Assembly: GCA_025362585.1 (NCBI GenBank)
Contig: JANYFR010000021.1
Coordinates: 20,019-84,018, forward strand
Direction: 5' to 3'
From: Acidimicrobiales bacterium
Lineage (GTDB): Bacteria > Actinomycetota > Acidimicrobiia > Acidimicrobiales > RAAP-2
DNA length: 64,000 bases
Shown here: positions 1 through 8,055 of the stretch, one piece after another
Numbering within the stretch: position 1 is the stretch's first letter
How the letters are laid out: each line of letters begins with the position of its first letter
Translations under genes and position numbers: made by a program
The notes under the pieces: model-generated
The model's database searches: none
The model's input: the letters and a program-made list of their open reading frames with translations, nothing else
Told to the model about the DNA's origin: nothing

Positions 1-20
1 ACGTCGCCACAATGGATTGA

Positions 21-1370
21 TCAACCACTCGTGGGGAACGAGAAGGTCAACTCGAGGCCACCGAGTGCCCCCTTCGCCGTTGCCATGGTCCCACCCAGTC
101 CTTCGGCGATGTCGGCCATGATGCTCATGCCGAGGCCGGAGCCCCCGGTGTCACGTGATCGCGACTGGTCGAACCGTTGAAAGCGCTGCGGGCGCACCCC
201 GTACTCGGGCAGCCCATCCCCCGCGTCACCGATTCGCAAGACCACGCGGCCACTCTCACGGGCCAGGTGAACCTGGACGGCGGTGCCACTCAGGGTGTGG
301 CGCACGATGTTGTTGAGCGAATTCGTGAGGAGCCGATCGAGAAGGTCGGCCCGGGCGCGGACGTGGAGGCTAGGCGCGACCTCAATCGTCACGGGGCGCG
401 ACGGATGGTCACTCGCAAACTCCTCGGCGCGCGCGCGCACCAGCGCACTGAAGTTAACCTCACTGTCGAGATGAGGCGGTGCTTCGCGGACTTCGGCCGA
501 GAGAAGGAGGTCGGCCACGAGTGAATCCATTCGATCGATCTCGCGACGGACGCGTACGACCGCTCGGGCGCGTTGATCGTCGTTAATCGAGGGATTCTCC
601 ATCAGTTCGTTGTAACCCTTGATCACCGTGAGGGGCGTGCGAAGTTCGTGGCTGGCGTCACCGATGAACTGCTGCATTGCTTCGACGCTCCTCGTCTCCA
701 TGGCAATGCGTTGGTGCAGGGCTTCGACCATGGTCGCGAGGGCGCCCTGGAGCTCGCGGACGTCACGACTGCCCGCGCTCGGCGGTATCGCGCCGCGGTC
801 GTCACCGCGCGCCACGTCGCTGGCGTAGCCAATCAGCCGCGCCATCGTGAGCAGGTCCTTGCGCATCACCAGTCGGGCCAGGACCAGCACGACGAGGGCC
901 ACCAACATTCCCGCGAGCGCCACCTCCCCGGCCAGGCGTTGATTCTGCTTGGTGATTGCCCGTGTCGAGCCCGCCACGACGAGAAAGTCACCGCCGCCCG
1001 CGATGAGTGATCGAAGGCGAAAGCCCGGCAGGTCCGCGACGGCGCGCACGCGGCCGAGCGACGCACGCACGTCGGCGAGCGTCGGGTTGCTCGTCAACGC
1101 CACTTCCGGGGTGTTCACCTGCACGACGGCCCCCGTGGGATCAACGACGTCGAGGGTCAAGTTGTAACTGTTCAGGTCGACGACGTTGAGCGCGTCACTG
1201 AGAGCGGCGTTGGGGTGGCCGAGGCCACTGACGACGACCGCGTTGATCGTGCCGTCGAGAGTGGCGTACTGGGATCGGGTGCTCGCCGCGACGGCGAACC
1301 ATCCGACCGACAGGGCCACCATCGTGGTGAGCACAATCAACAAGATGGTGAGACGAGTGGCAATCTTCAC
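21..1370 (-). CDS. Sensor histidine kinase of a two-component system
   Basis: Membrane sensor that autophosphorylates on His and passes phosphate to the regulator encoded just upstream. Of 449 residues, TM1 is about 5-28, an extracytoplasmic sensor region 29-146, TM2 about 147-169, then a HAMP-like linker. The HisKA box has H241 in ASHELRTPL. The ATPase domain shows the N box (NSLNNIVRH), G1 (GDAGDGLPE) and G2 (GGSGLGMSI), so it looks active. The start is GTG at 1370; its G is also the last base of the regulator's TAG stop, indicating translational coupling. The ligand is unknown. The two secreted proteins transcribed divergently beside the pair are possible targets, but only by position. Confidence 0.93.
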   Translation of the reverse strand: MKIATRLTILLIVLTTMVALSVGWFAVAASTRSQYATLDGTINAVVVSGLGHPNAALSDALNVVDLNSYNLTLDVVDPTGAVVQVNTPEVALTSNPTLADVRASLGRVRAVADLPGFRLRSLIAGGGDFLVVAGSTRAITKQNQRLAGEVALAGMLVALVVLVLARLVMRKDLLTMARLIGYASDVARGDDRGAIPPSAGSRDVRELQGALATMVEALHQRIAMETRSVEAMQQFIGDASHELRTPLTVIKGYNELMENPSINDDQRARAVVRVRREIDRMDSLVADLLLSAEVREAPPHLDSEVNFSALVRARAEEFASDHPSRPVTIEVAPSLHVRARADLLDRLLTNSLNNIVRHTLSGTAVQVHLARESGRVVLRIGDAGDGLPEYGVRPQRFQRFDQSRSRDTGGSGLGMSIMADIAEGLGGTMATAKGALGGLELTFSFPTSG

Positions 1371-2056
1371 TACTGAACGTTCAAACTGACGAGTTTGAAG
1401 CCGACTCCTCTCACGGTCGTTATCGGCGCGAAGCCCTCGTGGTGGATTTTGCGTCGCAGGTACGAGATGTAGGTGTCCAGTACGGACGTCTCGGAGTCGA
1501 AGTCAATGTTCCATACCTCACGCAGCAGCTGCTCGCGGGTGACGAGTCGGTCCTTGCGCTCCAGGAGCACCTCGAGCAGACGAAATTCGGTGGCGGACAG
1601 TTCGACCGGACGTTCGTTGACGATGATCTCGTGACGGTCGACGTTCATTGCGATTGGTCCAGCCCCCAGTACCAGGTCCCCCGATGTGCCAATGGCCGAG
1701 CGGCGCAGAATCGCCGCGATTCGCAATAGGATCTCCTCCAGACTGAAGGGCTTGCGGACGTAGTCGTCGGCGCCGAATCGTAGGCCCTTCGCGACGTCGA
1801 CGGCCGAGTCCCGTGCCGACAGCATCAGCACGGGGGTCACCGTGTCGTGTTCGCGCAGTTTCGCCAGAAACTCGAATCCATCCATCGTCGGCATATTGAT
1901 GTCGACAATGCAAAGGTCGGCATCATGGCGACGGAGCAGATCGAGAGCCTCGGCACCGTTGGAGGCGAGTTCGGTCTGGTAGCCGGCGATCTCGAGCGCG
2001 TCACGCAAAAGGTCGCGCACGCCCGGCTCGTCGTCCACCACCAAGATCGTCGTCAT
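1370..2056 (-). CDS. OmpR/PhoB-family response regulator
   Basis: DNA-binding response regulator of 228 residues. The receiver domain starts at MTTILVVDDEPG, has the phosphoacceptor D52 in CIVDINMPTMDG and the conserved Lys in YVRKPFSLEE. A C-terminal winged-helix domain follows (SATEFRLLEVLLE to YISYLRRKIHHEG to VRGVGFKL). I chose ATG at 2056 because it begins exactly at the family N-terminus; an upstream in-frame codon at 2098 would add a non-conserved tail. It is co-transcribed with the kinase (one-base overlap). The class resembles mycobacterial TrcR/MprA-like regulators but cannot be assigned to one ortholog. Confidence 0.93.
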   Translation of the reverse strand: MTTILVVDDEPGVRDLLRDALEIAGYQTELASNGAEALDLLRRHDADLCIVDINMPTMDGFEFLAKLREHDTVTPVLMLSARDSAVDVAKGLRFGADDYVRKPFSLEEILLRIAAILRRSAIGTSGDLVLGAGPIAMNVDRHEIIVNERPVELSATEFRLLEVLLERKDRLVTREQLLREVWNIDFDSETSVLDTYISYLRRKIHHEGFAPITTVRGVGFKLVSLNVQ

Positions 2057-2149
2057 CGCGCCCCCGTCATGGTGCGAGCGTAGCCCTCCCTCGACCACTC
2101 ACGGGCTTCGAACGTCCGGTTGACTTTCACAGAGTCTTATCAAACAGCG

Positions 2150-2181
2150 CACAGGATTCTCGAAATCTGTTGTCGTACCGT
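2150..2181 (+). promoter_or_regulatory. Promoter of first secreted repeat-protein gene, duplicated upstream of its paralog
   Basis: CACAGGA starts at 2150 and TACCGT lies at 2176-2181. The same pair with the same 26-base start-to-start distance occurs at 3033/3059 before the paralog. Read as -35 and -10 elements, they give a leader of about 22 bases ending in the AAAGGGG ribosome-binding site. The -35 is not the vegetative TTGACA, so an alternative sigma factor or activator is possible. Confidence 0.5.
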
Positions 2182-2209
2182 GAACAGTGTTCCTTTGAAA
2201 GGGGTCACT

Positions 2210-2884
2210 ATGAATCGTTTCAGCACCCGAGGTGTCGTTGCCGTGAGCATGATCGCGGCCCTGGGTCTCAGCACCCCGGCCGTCGCGTTCGCCGACACCA
2301 CCACCACGACCGCCGCACCGTCGACGACCACGACGGTGTCAACGATGTCGACCACGATGGTCAAGGTCAACCACGCGAACGCCTGGCGGCAATGGCGTCA
2401 CGCCGAGGAGGCCTACCTCGACGAGCTCAAGGTAATCAACCGAACTTTTCGCGCCACTGTCGAAGTCGCCCGCGACGCCTACCGAGCGGCGATCAAGGCC
2501 TCGCGAGGCTCGAACAACGGCTCGGCCGCGCGACTGGCCGCGCGTGCCGCACTCACGCTCTCTATCGCCAACGCAATGGGCGCGCGCGCCACGGCCCTGA
2601 CGTCCCTCGGAGCTCCTCCGGCGCCCCCGTCGGGTTCGGAGCGGTCGGCGTACATTCTGGCACTACAGGGAATCAACGAGACGTACCGCACCACGGTCGC
2701 CGCCGCTGACGCGACCTTCGCCGCCGCGTTCGCCACGACCACGACCGGCGCCCAGCGCGCCACCGTTCGCGCCGCGTTGGAGCTGTCCATTGCCAACGCC
2801 GCCGTGGTTCGCGCCGCGGCGCTGACGACGCTCGGGGCGCCCCCGTCGTCATACTCGACATCGATGACGACCGCGGGCGCCTGA
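2210..2884 (+). CDS. Secreted Ala-rich protein with two copies of a ~70-residue helical module
   Basis: I recognise no named family. The 224-residue product has a signal peptide with likely cleavage after AVAFA (residue 28), a Thr/Pro-rich stretch (about 29-50), then two copies of a module at about 65-137 and 144-212. Each reads roughly A-Y-L/I-x-x-L-x-x-I-N-x-T-F/Y, an Ala-rich segment, R-A-A-L-x-L-S-I-A-N-A, and ends A-L-T-x-L-G-A-P-P. They look amphipathic and helical, and there is no Cys. The ATG at 2210 was chosen because it follows a strong AAAGGGG site and begins the signal peptide; the frame stays open upstream. The gene at 3089 is a one-module paralog. The exported location is well supported; function is unknown. 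Confidence 0.85.
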   Translation: MNRFSTRGVVAVSMIAALGLSTPAVAFADTTTTTAAPSTTTTVSTMSTTMVKVNHANAWRQWRHAEEAYLDELKVINRTFRATVEVARDAYRAAIKASRGSNNGSAARLAARAALTLSIANAMGARATALTSLGAPPAPPSGSERSAYILALQGINETYRTTVAAADATFAAAFATTTTGAQRATVRAALELSIANAAVVRAAALTTLGAPPSSYSTSMTTAGA

Positions 2885-2897
2885 CCAACCGCAACCC

Positions 2898-2938
2898 GGT
2901 CCAGCGCGCGGCCCGTCCCGGGGGCGGCGCGCTGGACC
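2898..2938 (+). terminator. Strong GC hairpin terminator
   Basis: Perfect 12-base arms GGTCCAGCGCGC (2898-2909) and GCGCGCTGGACC (2927-2938) lie 14 bases after the stop of the first repeat-protein gene. The loop can add an inner GCCC/GGGC stem. There is no T-tract, as is common for actinobacterial intrinsic terminators. It separates the two paralogs into independent transcription units. Confidence 0.8.
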
Positions 2939-3032
2939 GCTGCTCTGCGTGACCGCGACTGGCGGTGATGAGAGAGTCGGGGTCACTTTGAACTCGCCCA
3001 ACGCGCTCTTCACAATAGATATTCATCCACTT

Positions 3033-3064
3033 CACAGGAGTTTCCAAAGATCCGCCGATACTGT
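3033..3064 (+). promoter_or_regulatory. Promoter of second secreted repeat-protein gene
   Basis: CACAGGA at 3033 and TACTGT at 3059-3064 have the same spacing as the copy at 2150-2181. Similarity extends into the leader (TGTTCC, then GAAGGGG, then TCAC before ATG). The predicted leader is about 18 bases. Confidence 0.5.
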
Positions 3065-3088
3065 GGTGTTCCATAGAAGGGGATCACG

Positions 3089-3460
3089 ATGAGCAGATGG
3101 GCCGTACGAAGCGTGGGCGCTCTGGCCCTCGTGATGTCCCTCGCCCTCGCGGCCCCGACCGCCGCCGTCGCGGGCAGTTCGCCAACGGTCACCATCGCTC
3201 CATTGTTATTGAAGGCGTACCACGTCGCGGAGAGGGCCTACCTCACGCAGCTCAAGACGATTAACGCAACGTTTTCGTTGGCCGTCGCGACCGCCAAGTC
3301 CAACTACGTCGCGGCCCTGTCGGTCGCGACGAGCGCCGCCAATCGGATCACCGCTCGAGCCGCGTTGCACCTGGCCATCGTCAACGCCACCGTCGCGAGG
3401 GCGACCGCACTGAGCTCCCTCGGTAAGGCGCCGGTCAACCCCAATCGGTTCCATCACTAG
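3089..3460 (+). CDS. Secreted single-module paralog of the upstream repeat protein
   Basis: A 123-residue protein with a signal peptide (hydrophobic 8-28, likely cleavage after AAVAG) and one copy of the module at about 46-115: AERAYLTQLKTINATF, an Ala-rich helix, ARAALHLAIVNA, then ALSSLGKAP. This matches both repeats of the neighbouring 224-residue protein. A GAAGGGG ribosome-binding site precedes ATG at 3089. No catalytic motif or Cys is seen. A tandem duplication that included the promoter is the simplest origin. A surface or cell-wall role is possible but unproven. Confidence 0.83.
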   Translation: MSRWAVRSVGALALVMSLALAAPTAAVAGSSPTVTIAPLLLKAYHVAERAYLTQLKTINATFSLAVATAKSNYVAALSVATSAANRITARAALHLAIVNATVARATALSSLGKAPVNPNRFHH

Positions 3461-3521
3461 AGTTCAGATAATCGGGTCGTAGAACGTCAACCGCGATCGC
3501 CATTTCGGCCCAGTCGTTGCG

Positions 3522-3731
3522 CTAGTCCAGCGCCACGACGTCGAGCACCTCGTCGCGACCCGTCCGTCCCACCCCACGCCGCCCTCGGGCCCGAAGGCCT
3601 TCGCCAATCGTGCGAGTACCGTCGGCGATGGCCACGCAGTGAAAGTAGAGATGTTCTCCGGCGTCGGTGAGCAGCACGCCGTCGCCGCGGCGATCGTCGA
3701 AACTCGCGACCACGCCGGTGACGTTGCTCAA
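3522..3731 (-). CDS. Small cold-shock-domain protein, TTG start coupled to ribH
   Basis: A 69-residue OB-fold protein: SNVTGVVASFDDRRGDGVLLTD is followed by GEHLYFHCVAI and IGEGLRARG. It follows the CspA plan (G-x-V-x-x-F, then G-x-G then D-x-F-x-H) with substitutions, for example YFHC in place of VFVH, so RNA/ssDNA binding is likely but divergent. The start is TTG at 3731, whose last two bases overlap the TGA of ribH; the frame is open further upstream without homology. It is the last gene of a 20-gene run. Its position after riboflavin genes may simply reflect read-through. Confidence 0.72.
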   Translation of the reverse strand: MSNVTGVVASFDDRRGDGVLLTDAGEHLYFHCVAIADGTRTIGEGLRARGRRGVGRTGRDEVLDVVALD

Positions 3732-4267
3732 CGGGCCAGCGAGCCTTGACGCAGTAGTGACACCATCTCGAGGGCCGTCAACGCCGACTCTCGTCCCTTG
3801 TTGGACGCGTCGGGCAACGACCGCTCCAGCGCCTGTTCGACCGTGTTGGTCGTGAGCACGCCAAAGACGATCGGGACGCGGGTGCTCAGTTGCACGTCCT
3901 GAACGCCACGCGCGCACTCGCCCGCTACCACTTCGTAGTGGCCAGTCTCACCGCGAATCACCGCACCAAGGGTGATGACGACGTCGCGGGGCCGTTCCGC
4001 GTCGGCGTAGGCGAGAGCCGCGAGGGGGACCTCAAAGGCCCCGGGGACCCAGGCGACGGAGATGTCCGATCGGTCCACGCCCGCCCCGGTCAAGGTCGCG
4101 AGCGCGCCCTCCAAGAGCCTGGTCGTGATGCCACCGTTGAAACGGGCGCAGACGATGCCCACGCGCAGTCCCCGCCCTTGGCGCACTCCCTCGAGGTACT
4201 CGCCGACCTGGGCGCGAAAGGATTCGGCGATCGTGAGATCCAGTTCGGTGTCGTCACTCGACGTCAT
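3728..4267 (-). CDS. ribH: 6,7-dimethyl-8-ribityllumazine synthase
   Basis: Condenses 5-amino-6-ribitylaminouracil with 3,4-dihydroxy-2-butanone 4-phosphate to lumazine, the penultimate riboflavin step. Family motifs include VGIVCARFNGGIT, VPGAFEVPLAA, LGAVIRGETGHYE (catalytic His region) and FGVLTTNTVEQALERS. From ATG at 4267 the protein is 179 residues, about 20 longer than usual at the N-terminus. The start lies 14 bases inside the end of ribBA. Both substrates come from the adjacent ribD and ribBA products. Confidence 0.95.
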   Translation of the reverse strand: MTSSDDTELDLTIAESFRAQVGEYLEGVRQGRGLRVGIVCARFNGGITTRLLEGALATLTGAGVDRSDISVAWVPGAFEVPLAALAYADAERPRDVVITLGAVIRGETGHYEVVAGECARGVQDVQLSTRVPIVFGVLTTNTVEQALERSLPDASNKGRESALTALEMVSLLRQGSLAR

Positions 4268-5474
4268 CGAGGCCCCCGAGAATGTGGCCGAGCCGCTCAC
4301 GCTTCGTGCGCAGGTAGTCAATGTTGAACGCGGTCGGACTGCTCTCGAGCGGCACACGCTCAACGATGTTGAGTCCAAAGCCCTCGAGGCCGCCGTACTT
4401 CGAGGGGTTATTGGTCATGAGGCGCATACTGGTCACTCCAAGATCGACCAGGATCTGTGCACCGATGCCGTACTCGCGCGAGTCGACGGGGAGCCCGAGC
4501 TCAATATTCGCATCGACGGTGTCGCGACCATCCTCCTGAAGCGCGTAGGCGCGAATCTTGTGTCCGAGACCGATACCGCGGCCCTCGTGCCCGCGCAGGT
4601 AGACGACGACCCCCGTGCCCTCGGCGGCCACCTTCGCGAGGGCCGTTTCGAGCTGCGGACCGCAGTCACAGCGCAACGACCCGAAGACGTCGCCGGTCAG
4701 GCACTCGGAGTGGACCCGCACGAGCACGTCGTGCGCGCCGGCGATGTCGCCGTACACCATCGCGAGGTGCTGCTCGCCGTCGAGAACGCTCTCGAAGACG
4801 AAGACCTGGAACTGACCGTGCTCCGTCGGCAACGTCGCGTCGGCAATCCGCTTCACCAGTTTTTCGTGGTGACGGCGGTAGCGGATCAGGTCGGCAATGG
4901 AGATGATCGGGAGGTCGTGGGTCCGGGCGAACGCCTCGAGTTCGGGCAGGCGCGCCATGTCGGACTTGTCGGCAGTGACGATTTCGCACAGGACGCCCGA
5001 GGGGTACTTGCCGGCCAGGCGACAGAGGTCGACCGTCGCTTCGGTGTGGCCCGCGCGCTTCAGCACGCCGCCGGGACGGTAGCGCAGCGGGAAGATGTGA
5101 CCCGGCCGATTGAGGTCGGACGGTCGGGTCAGCGGATCGATTAACGCGCGCACGGTCGCCGCGCGGTCACTGGCCGAGATTCCCGTCGAGGTCCCGTGGC
5201 GATAGTCCACGGTGACCGTGAAAGCAGTGCGCTGCGCCTCAGTGTTGGCCACGACCATAAGGGGCAGGTCGAGGTCGTCGGCCCGCGCCGACTCGAGCGG
5301 CACGCAGAACACCCCCGACGTGTGCTCGAGGTAGAACGCCATGCTCTCGGGCGTCACGTCTTCGGCGGGCATGATGAGGTCGCCCTCATTCTCGCGGTCC
5401 TCGTCGTCGACGACCACGACCATGCCGCCACTGCGCAACTGAGCAATCGCCACTTCGATGGATGACAGAGCCAT
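4254..5474 (-). CDS. ribBA: Bifunctional DHBP synthase / GTP cyclohydrolase II
   Basis: A 406-residue fusion supplying both riboflavin precursors. The N-terminal RibB half carries DDEDRENEGDLIMPAE and HTEATVDLCRLA; the C-terminal RibA half carries the Zn ligands in CLTGDVFGSLRCDCG and RGHEGRGIGLGHKIRAY. ATG at 5474 shares its A with the TGA of ribD (TGATG) and is preceded by GGAGG, which fixes the start even though the frame is open upstream. It is co-transcribed with ribD and ribH. A riboflavin synthase alpha gene, often found between ribD and ribBA, is absent. Confidence 0.96.
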   Translation of the reverse strand: MALSSIEVAIAQLRSGGMVVVVDDEDRENEGDLIMPAEDVTPESMAFYLEHTSGVFCVPLESARADDLDLPLMVVANTEAQRTAFTVTVDYRHGTSTGISASDRAATVRALIDPLTRPSDLNRPGHIFPLRYRPGGVLKRAGHTEATVDLCRLAGKYPSGVLCEIVTADKSDMARLPELEAFARTHDLPIISIADLIRYRRHHEKLVKRIADATLPTEHGQFQVFVFESVLDGEQHLAMVYGDIAGAHDVLVRVHSECLTGDVFGSLRCDCGPQLETALAKVAAEGTGVVVYLRGHEGRGIGLGHKIRAYALQEDGRDTVDANIELGLPVDSREYGIGAQILVDLGVTSMRLMTNNPSKYGGLEGFGLNIVERVPLESSPTAFNIDYLRTKRERLGHILGGLDDVE

Positions 5475-6460
5475 CAGACCTCCACGTCGATACGTATATC
5501 TTCGCCGATACGTCGTACGTCCACCACTCGGCCACGGCGAAGGGCGTCGATGGTCGGGGTCTGCAGGAGTTGCAAGGCGCCGCGGGTTCCTTGGGCCCCC
5601 GCGAACGCGGGCGCCTGATACCACACGACGTGGTTGACGAGACCGGCCGCGATGAAGGCACTCGTGGTCGTCGGACCGCCCTCGACCAACAGTTGCAAGA
5701 CGTCGAGTCCGCCGAGTTCGTCGAGCACGTGACCGAGATCGCCACTCATCTCGAGACAGGGCCGCACTTTGGCCTCTTCGGGGGCTCGACCGAGCACCAC
5801 GCGCAGGGGCTCGACCACGATGTCATCGAGTCGCGCCGTGAGCGAGGGGTCGTCGGAGCGGACGGTCCCGGCGCCGACGAGGACGGCCTGGCTCTGGGCG
5901 CGCAGGACGTGCGCGTCGCGACGGGCTTCGGGCCCGGTGATCCACTGGCTCGAGCCGTCGGCCATGGCGACGATGCCGTCGAGCGTGCTCGCGAACTTCA
6001 CCACGACGTAGGGCCGCCCGGTCACTCGATGCCAGATGTACGAGGCGAGTTGGGCGCGCACGAGATCCCCTTCGACGCCGACCTCCACCTCGACGCCCGC
6101 CGCCCGTAGGCGCTCAATACCTTGGCCCGACGCACGCGAGTCCGGGTCGAGCGTGCCTACGATGACTCGCGCGACACCGGCGGCGATGATGGCCTCGACG
6201 CACGGTCCCGTCCGTCCAACGTGACAGCACGGTTCCAGGGTCACCACCATCGTGGCGCCCCGCGCCGCGTCGCCCGCCCGGCGCAGCGCCTCCACCTCGG
6301 CGTGCGACTCGCCGGGAACTTGCGTGTGACCCTCGGCGACGATGACGCCCGCCGCGCTCACCACGAGGGCGCCGACCCAGGGGTTCGGTGGGGCGAGGAA
6401 GCGGGCCTTTTCGCCCGCGGCGATCGCCATGGTCATGAGTTCGGAGGGGGCGAACCTCAT
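5474..6460 (-). CDS. ribD: Bifunctional riboflavin deaminase/reductase
   Basis: Catalyses the second (deaminase) and third (reductase) steps of riboflavin synthesis. The 328-residue protein has the Zn-deaminase signature HAEVEAL then PCCHVGRTGPC in the N-terminal half, and a RibD_C reductase domain (VVVKFASTLDG, GAGTVRSDDPSLTARL, LLVEGGPTTTSAFI) in the C-terminal half. At 328 residues it is a little short of the usual 360-370. ATG at 6460 overlaps the TGA of rpe (ATGA). Confidence 0.95.
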   Translation of the reverse strand: MRFAPSELMTMAIAAGEKARFLAPPNPWVGALVVSAAGVIVAEGHTQVPGESHAEVEALRRAGDAARGATMVVTLEPCCHVGRTGPCVEAIIAAGVARVIVGTLDPDSRASGQGIERLRAAGVEVEVGVEGDLVRAQLASYIWHRVTGRPYVVVKFASTLDGIVAMADGSSQWITGPEARRDAHVLRAQSQAVLVGAGTVRSDDPSLTARLDDIVVEPLRVVLGRAPEEAKVRPCLEMSGDLGHVLDELGGLDVLQLLVEGGPTTTSAFIAAGLVNHVVWYQAPAFAGAQGTRGALQLLQTPTIDALRRGRVVDVRRIGEDIRIDVEV

Positions 6461-7146
6461 CGCTGCGCCGCGCGGGCGGCCACGCGAAGCGCGTGGGCCG
6501 CCTCGAGGGGGGCGGACCGGCCAAAGATCGCCGAGCCGGCCACGAGCACGTTGGCGCCAGCGCTCACCACAATCGGGGCCGTGGTGACGTCGATCCCGCC
6601 GTCGACCTCGATGTCCACGGGCAGGGCGTTGGCGTCGACTTCGCGCCGCGCCGCCGCGACCTTGGTCATGACGTCGCCCATGAACGACTGGCCGCCGAAG
6701 CCCGGAAAGACCGTCATCAATAGGAGCAGGTCGATGTCGCCGAGGAAGGGGGCGACGCTTTCAAAGGCGGTGTCGGGGTTGGCCGCCAGTCCGACGCGCA
6801 GCCCCAGGGCCCGGGCGTCTTCAATCAGTTTCGCGGTGCCCCCGATCTCCACGTGCACGGTACAGCCGTCGGCTCCGGCGTTGGCGAAGGCTTCCAGGTA
6901 CCGCCCCGGCTCACTCATCATCAGATGACAGTCAAAAAATCGCGTGCTGTAGCGGCGCAGCGAGTGCACGACGGGCGGTCCAATCGACACGTTCGGCACG
7001 AAGTGCCCGTCCATGACGTCGACGTGCAGCCAGTCAGTCTCGGCGTCGATTTCGCGCACCGCGTCACCCAATTCGCCAAAGTCCGCGGCCAGAATCGACG
7101 GCGCCACGCGCAGGGCTCCGGCGGGACCGGCCTCGATCAATGTCAC
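6457..7146 (-). CDS. rpe: Ribulose-phosphate 3-epimerase
   Basis: Interconverts ribulose 5-phosphate and xylulose 5-phosphate in the pentose phosphate pathway. The 229-residue TIM barrel shows APSILAADFGEL, the metal-binding LHVDVMDGHFVPN, CHLMMSEP, MTVFPGFGGQSF and IEVDGGID. GTG start at 7146. Ribulose 5-phosphate is also the RibB substrate, which makes the coupling to ribD/ribBA biochemically sensible. A TANNNT box exactly six bases upstream suggests a leaderless promoter for rpe-ribD-ribBA-ribH. Confidence 0.95.
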   Translation of the reverse strand: MTLIEAGPAGALRVAPSILAADFGELGDAVREIDAETDWLHVDVMDGHFVPNVSIGPPVVHSLRRYSTRFFDCHLMMSEPGRYLEAFANAGADGCTVHVEIGGTAKLIEDARALGLRVGLAANPDTAFESVAPFLGDIDLLLLMTVFPGFGGQSFMGDVMTKVAAARREVDANALPVDIEVDGGIDVTTAPIVVSAGANVLVAGSAIFGRSAPLEAAHALRVAARAAQR

Positions 7147-7152
7147 GCGGTC

Positions 7153-7158
7153 AGCCTA
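7153..7158 (-). promoter_or_regulatory. -10 box for leaderless rpe transcript
   Basis: Minus-strand TAGGCT, then six bases (GACCGC), then the GTG of rpe. This matches the TANNNT-N6-start pattern seen at ten other genes here. No clear -35 element is visible. Confidence 0.5.
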
Positions 7159-7175
7159 GGTGGTCGACCCCTCCG

Positions 7176-8048
7176 CTAGGACCACCGCGTGTTGTCCGCG
7201 TGGAGGCGCGCGCCCAGCCACCACGCGGAGGCCTCCATCATTCGAGCGCCCTCCGGATGTACTGCGTCGAGCACGACGGCGCCGTCGTGCAGACCGAGCA
7301 GCACCGCGCCGTCGCGCACGCCAATCGATCCCGACGCCACGTGACTATCGCTCCGGTGCACACGGCTGACACCGAGGCGGCGACCCGCGACAAAACAGAA
7401 CGCCCGACCGAGGCGCACCGTGCGGGCCGCTACCGCCGTGGTCATTGACGGGATCACGTGGTAGGTCTCATTCGTCAGTTTGGCGGCGTAGGTCGCTTCA
7501 CCCTCCTGGGGTTTCGGAGTCGCGAGCAGGGTGCGCGACGCGAGGACCTCGAGCAGGGCCTCGGCGCCGAGGGCCGCCAGTTCGACTCGTAGGTCGAGCG
7601 CCGTCTTCGCGTCGATGGCGGTGCGCCGCACGAGGTGGACGGGACCGGTGTCGAGCCCCTCGTCGAGGCTCATGATGCTGACGCCGGTCACGTCGTCACC
7701 GGCGAGAATGGCGCGTTCGATGGGGGCCGCGCCGCGCCACCGGGGCAAGAGCGAAAAGTGCACGTTGAGCATGGCGGTGCGCTCGAGCAGCGTTGCGGGA
7801 ATCATTGCTCCGAAGGCGACGACGACGCCGAGCTCGACGTTCGCCACCTCGACGTCGCCCAGCGAGTGTCCGACGGGGATCGTCAGGTCCACGGCGGCCG
7901 CCTTCACCGCGCTCGGTTGGAGCGCGCCTCCGCGGCCCCGACGCCGGTCGGGACGAGTGATAACCGTCGCCACGTCGTGGCCCGCCTCGACCAGGGCCCG
8001 CAAGACGACCACGGCCGGTTCGGGTGTTCCGAGGAACGCGAGGCGCAT
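7176..8048 (-). CDS. fmt: Methionyl-tRNA formyltransferase
   Basis: Formylates initiator Met-tRNA using 10-formyl-tetrahydrofolate. The 290-residue protein has the formyltransferase domain with FLGTPEPAVVVLRAL, the hallmark NVHFSLLPRWRGAAPI and SIMSLDEGLDTGPV, followed by a C-terminal OB-like domain (TYAAKLTNE onward). It starts seven bases after the peptide deformylase stop, the usual def-fmt partnership that adds and later removes the formyl group. It is slightly shorter than the typical 310. Confidence 0.95.
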   Translation of the reverse strand: MRLAFLGTPEPAVVVLRALVEAGHDVATVITRPDRRRGRGGALQPSAVKAAAVDLTIPVGHSLGDVEVANVELGVVVAFGAMIPATLLERTAMLNVHFSLLPRWRGAAPIERAILAGDDVTGVSIMSLDEGLDTGPVHLVRRTAIDAKTALDLRVELAALGAEALLEVLASRTLLATPKPQEGEATYAAKLTNETYHVIPSMTTAVAARTVRLGRAFCFVAGRRLGVSRVHRSDSHVASGSIGVRDGAVLLGLHDGAVVLDAVHPEGARMMEASAWWLGARLHADNTRWS

Positions 8049-8055
8049 CGCTCGC

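Noticed and set aside
4062..5144. 360-residue plus-strand frame opposite ribBA/ribH
   Set aside because: It is antisense to two unmistakable riboflavin genes, has no ribosome-binding site and its composition follows the complementary codons.
6461..7175. FMN riboswitch for the riboflavin operon
   Set aside because: ribD overlaps rpe, and rpe has only a 29-base upstream gap with a leaderless-type -10; no room or consensus for an FMN element.
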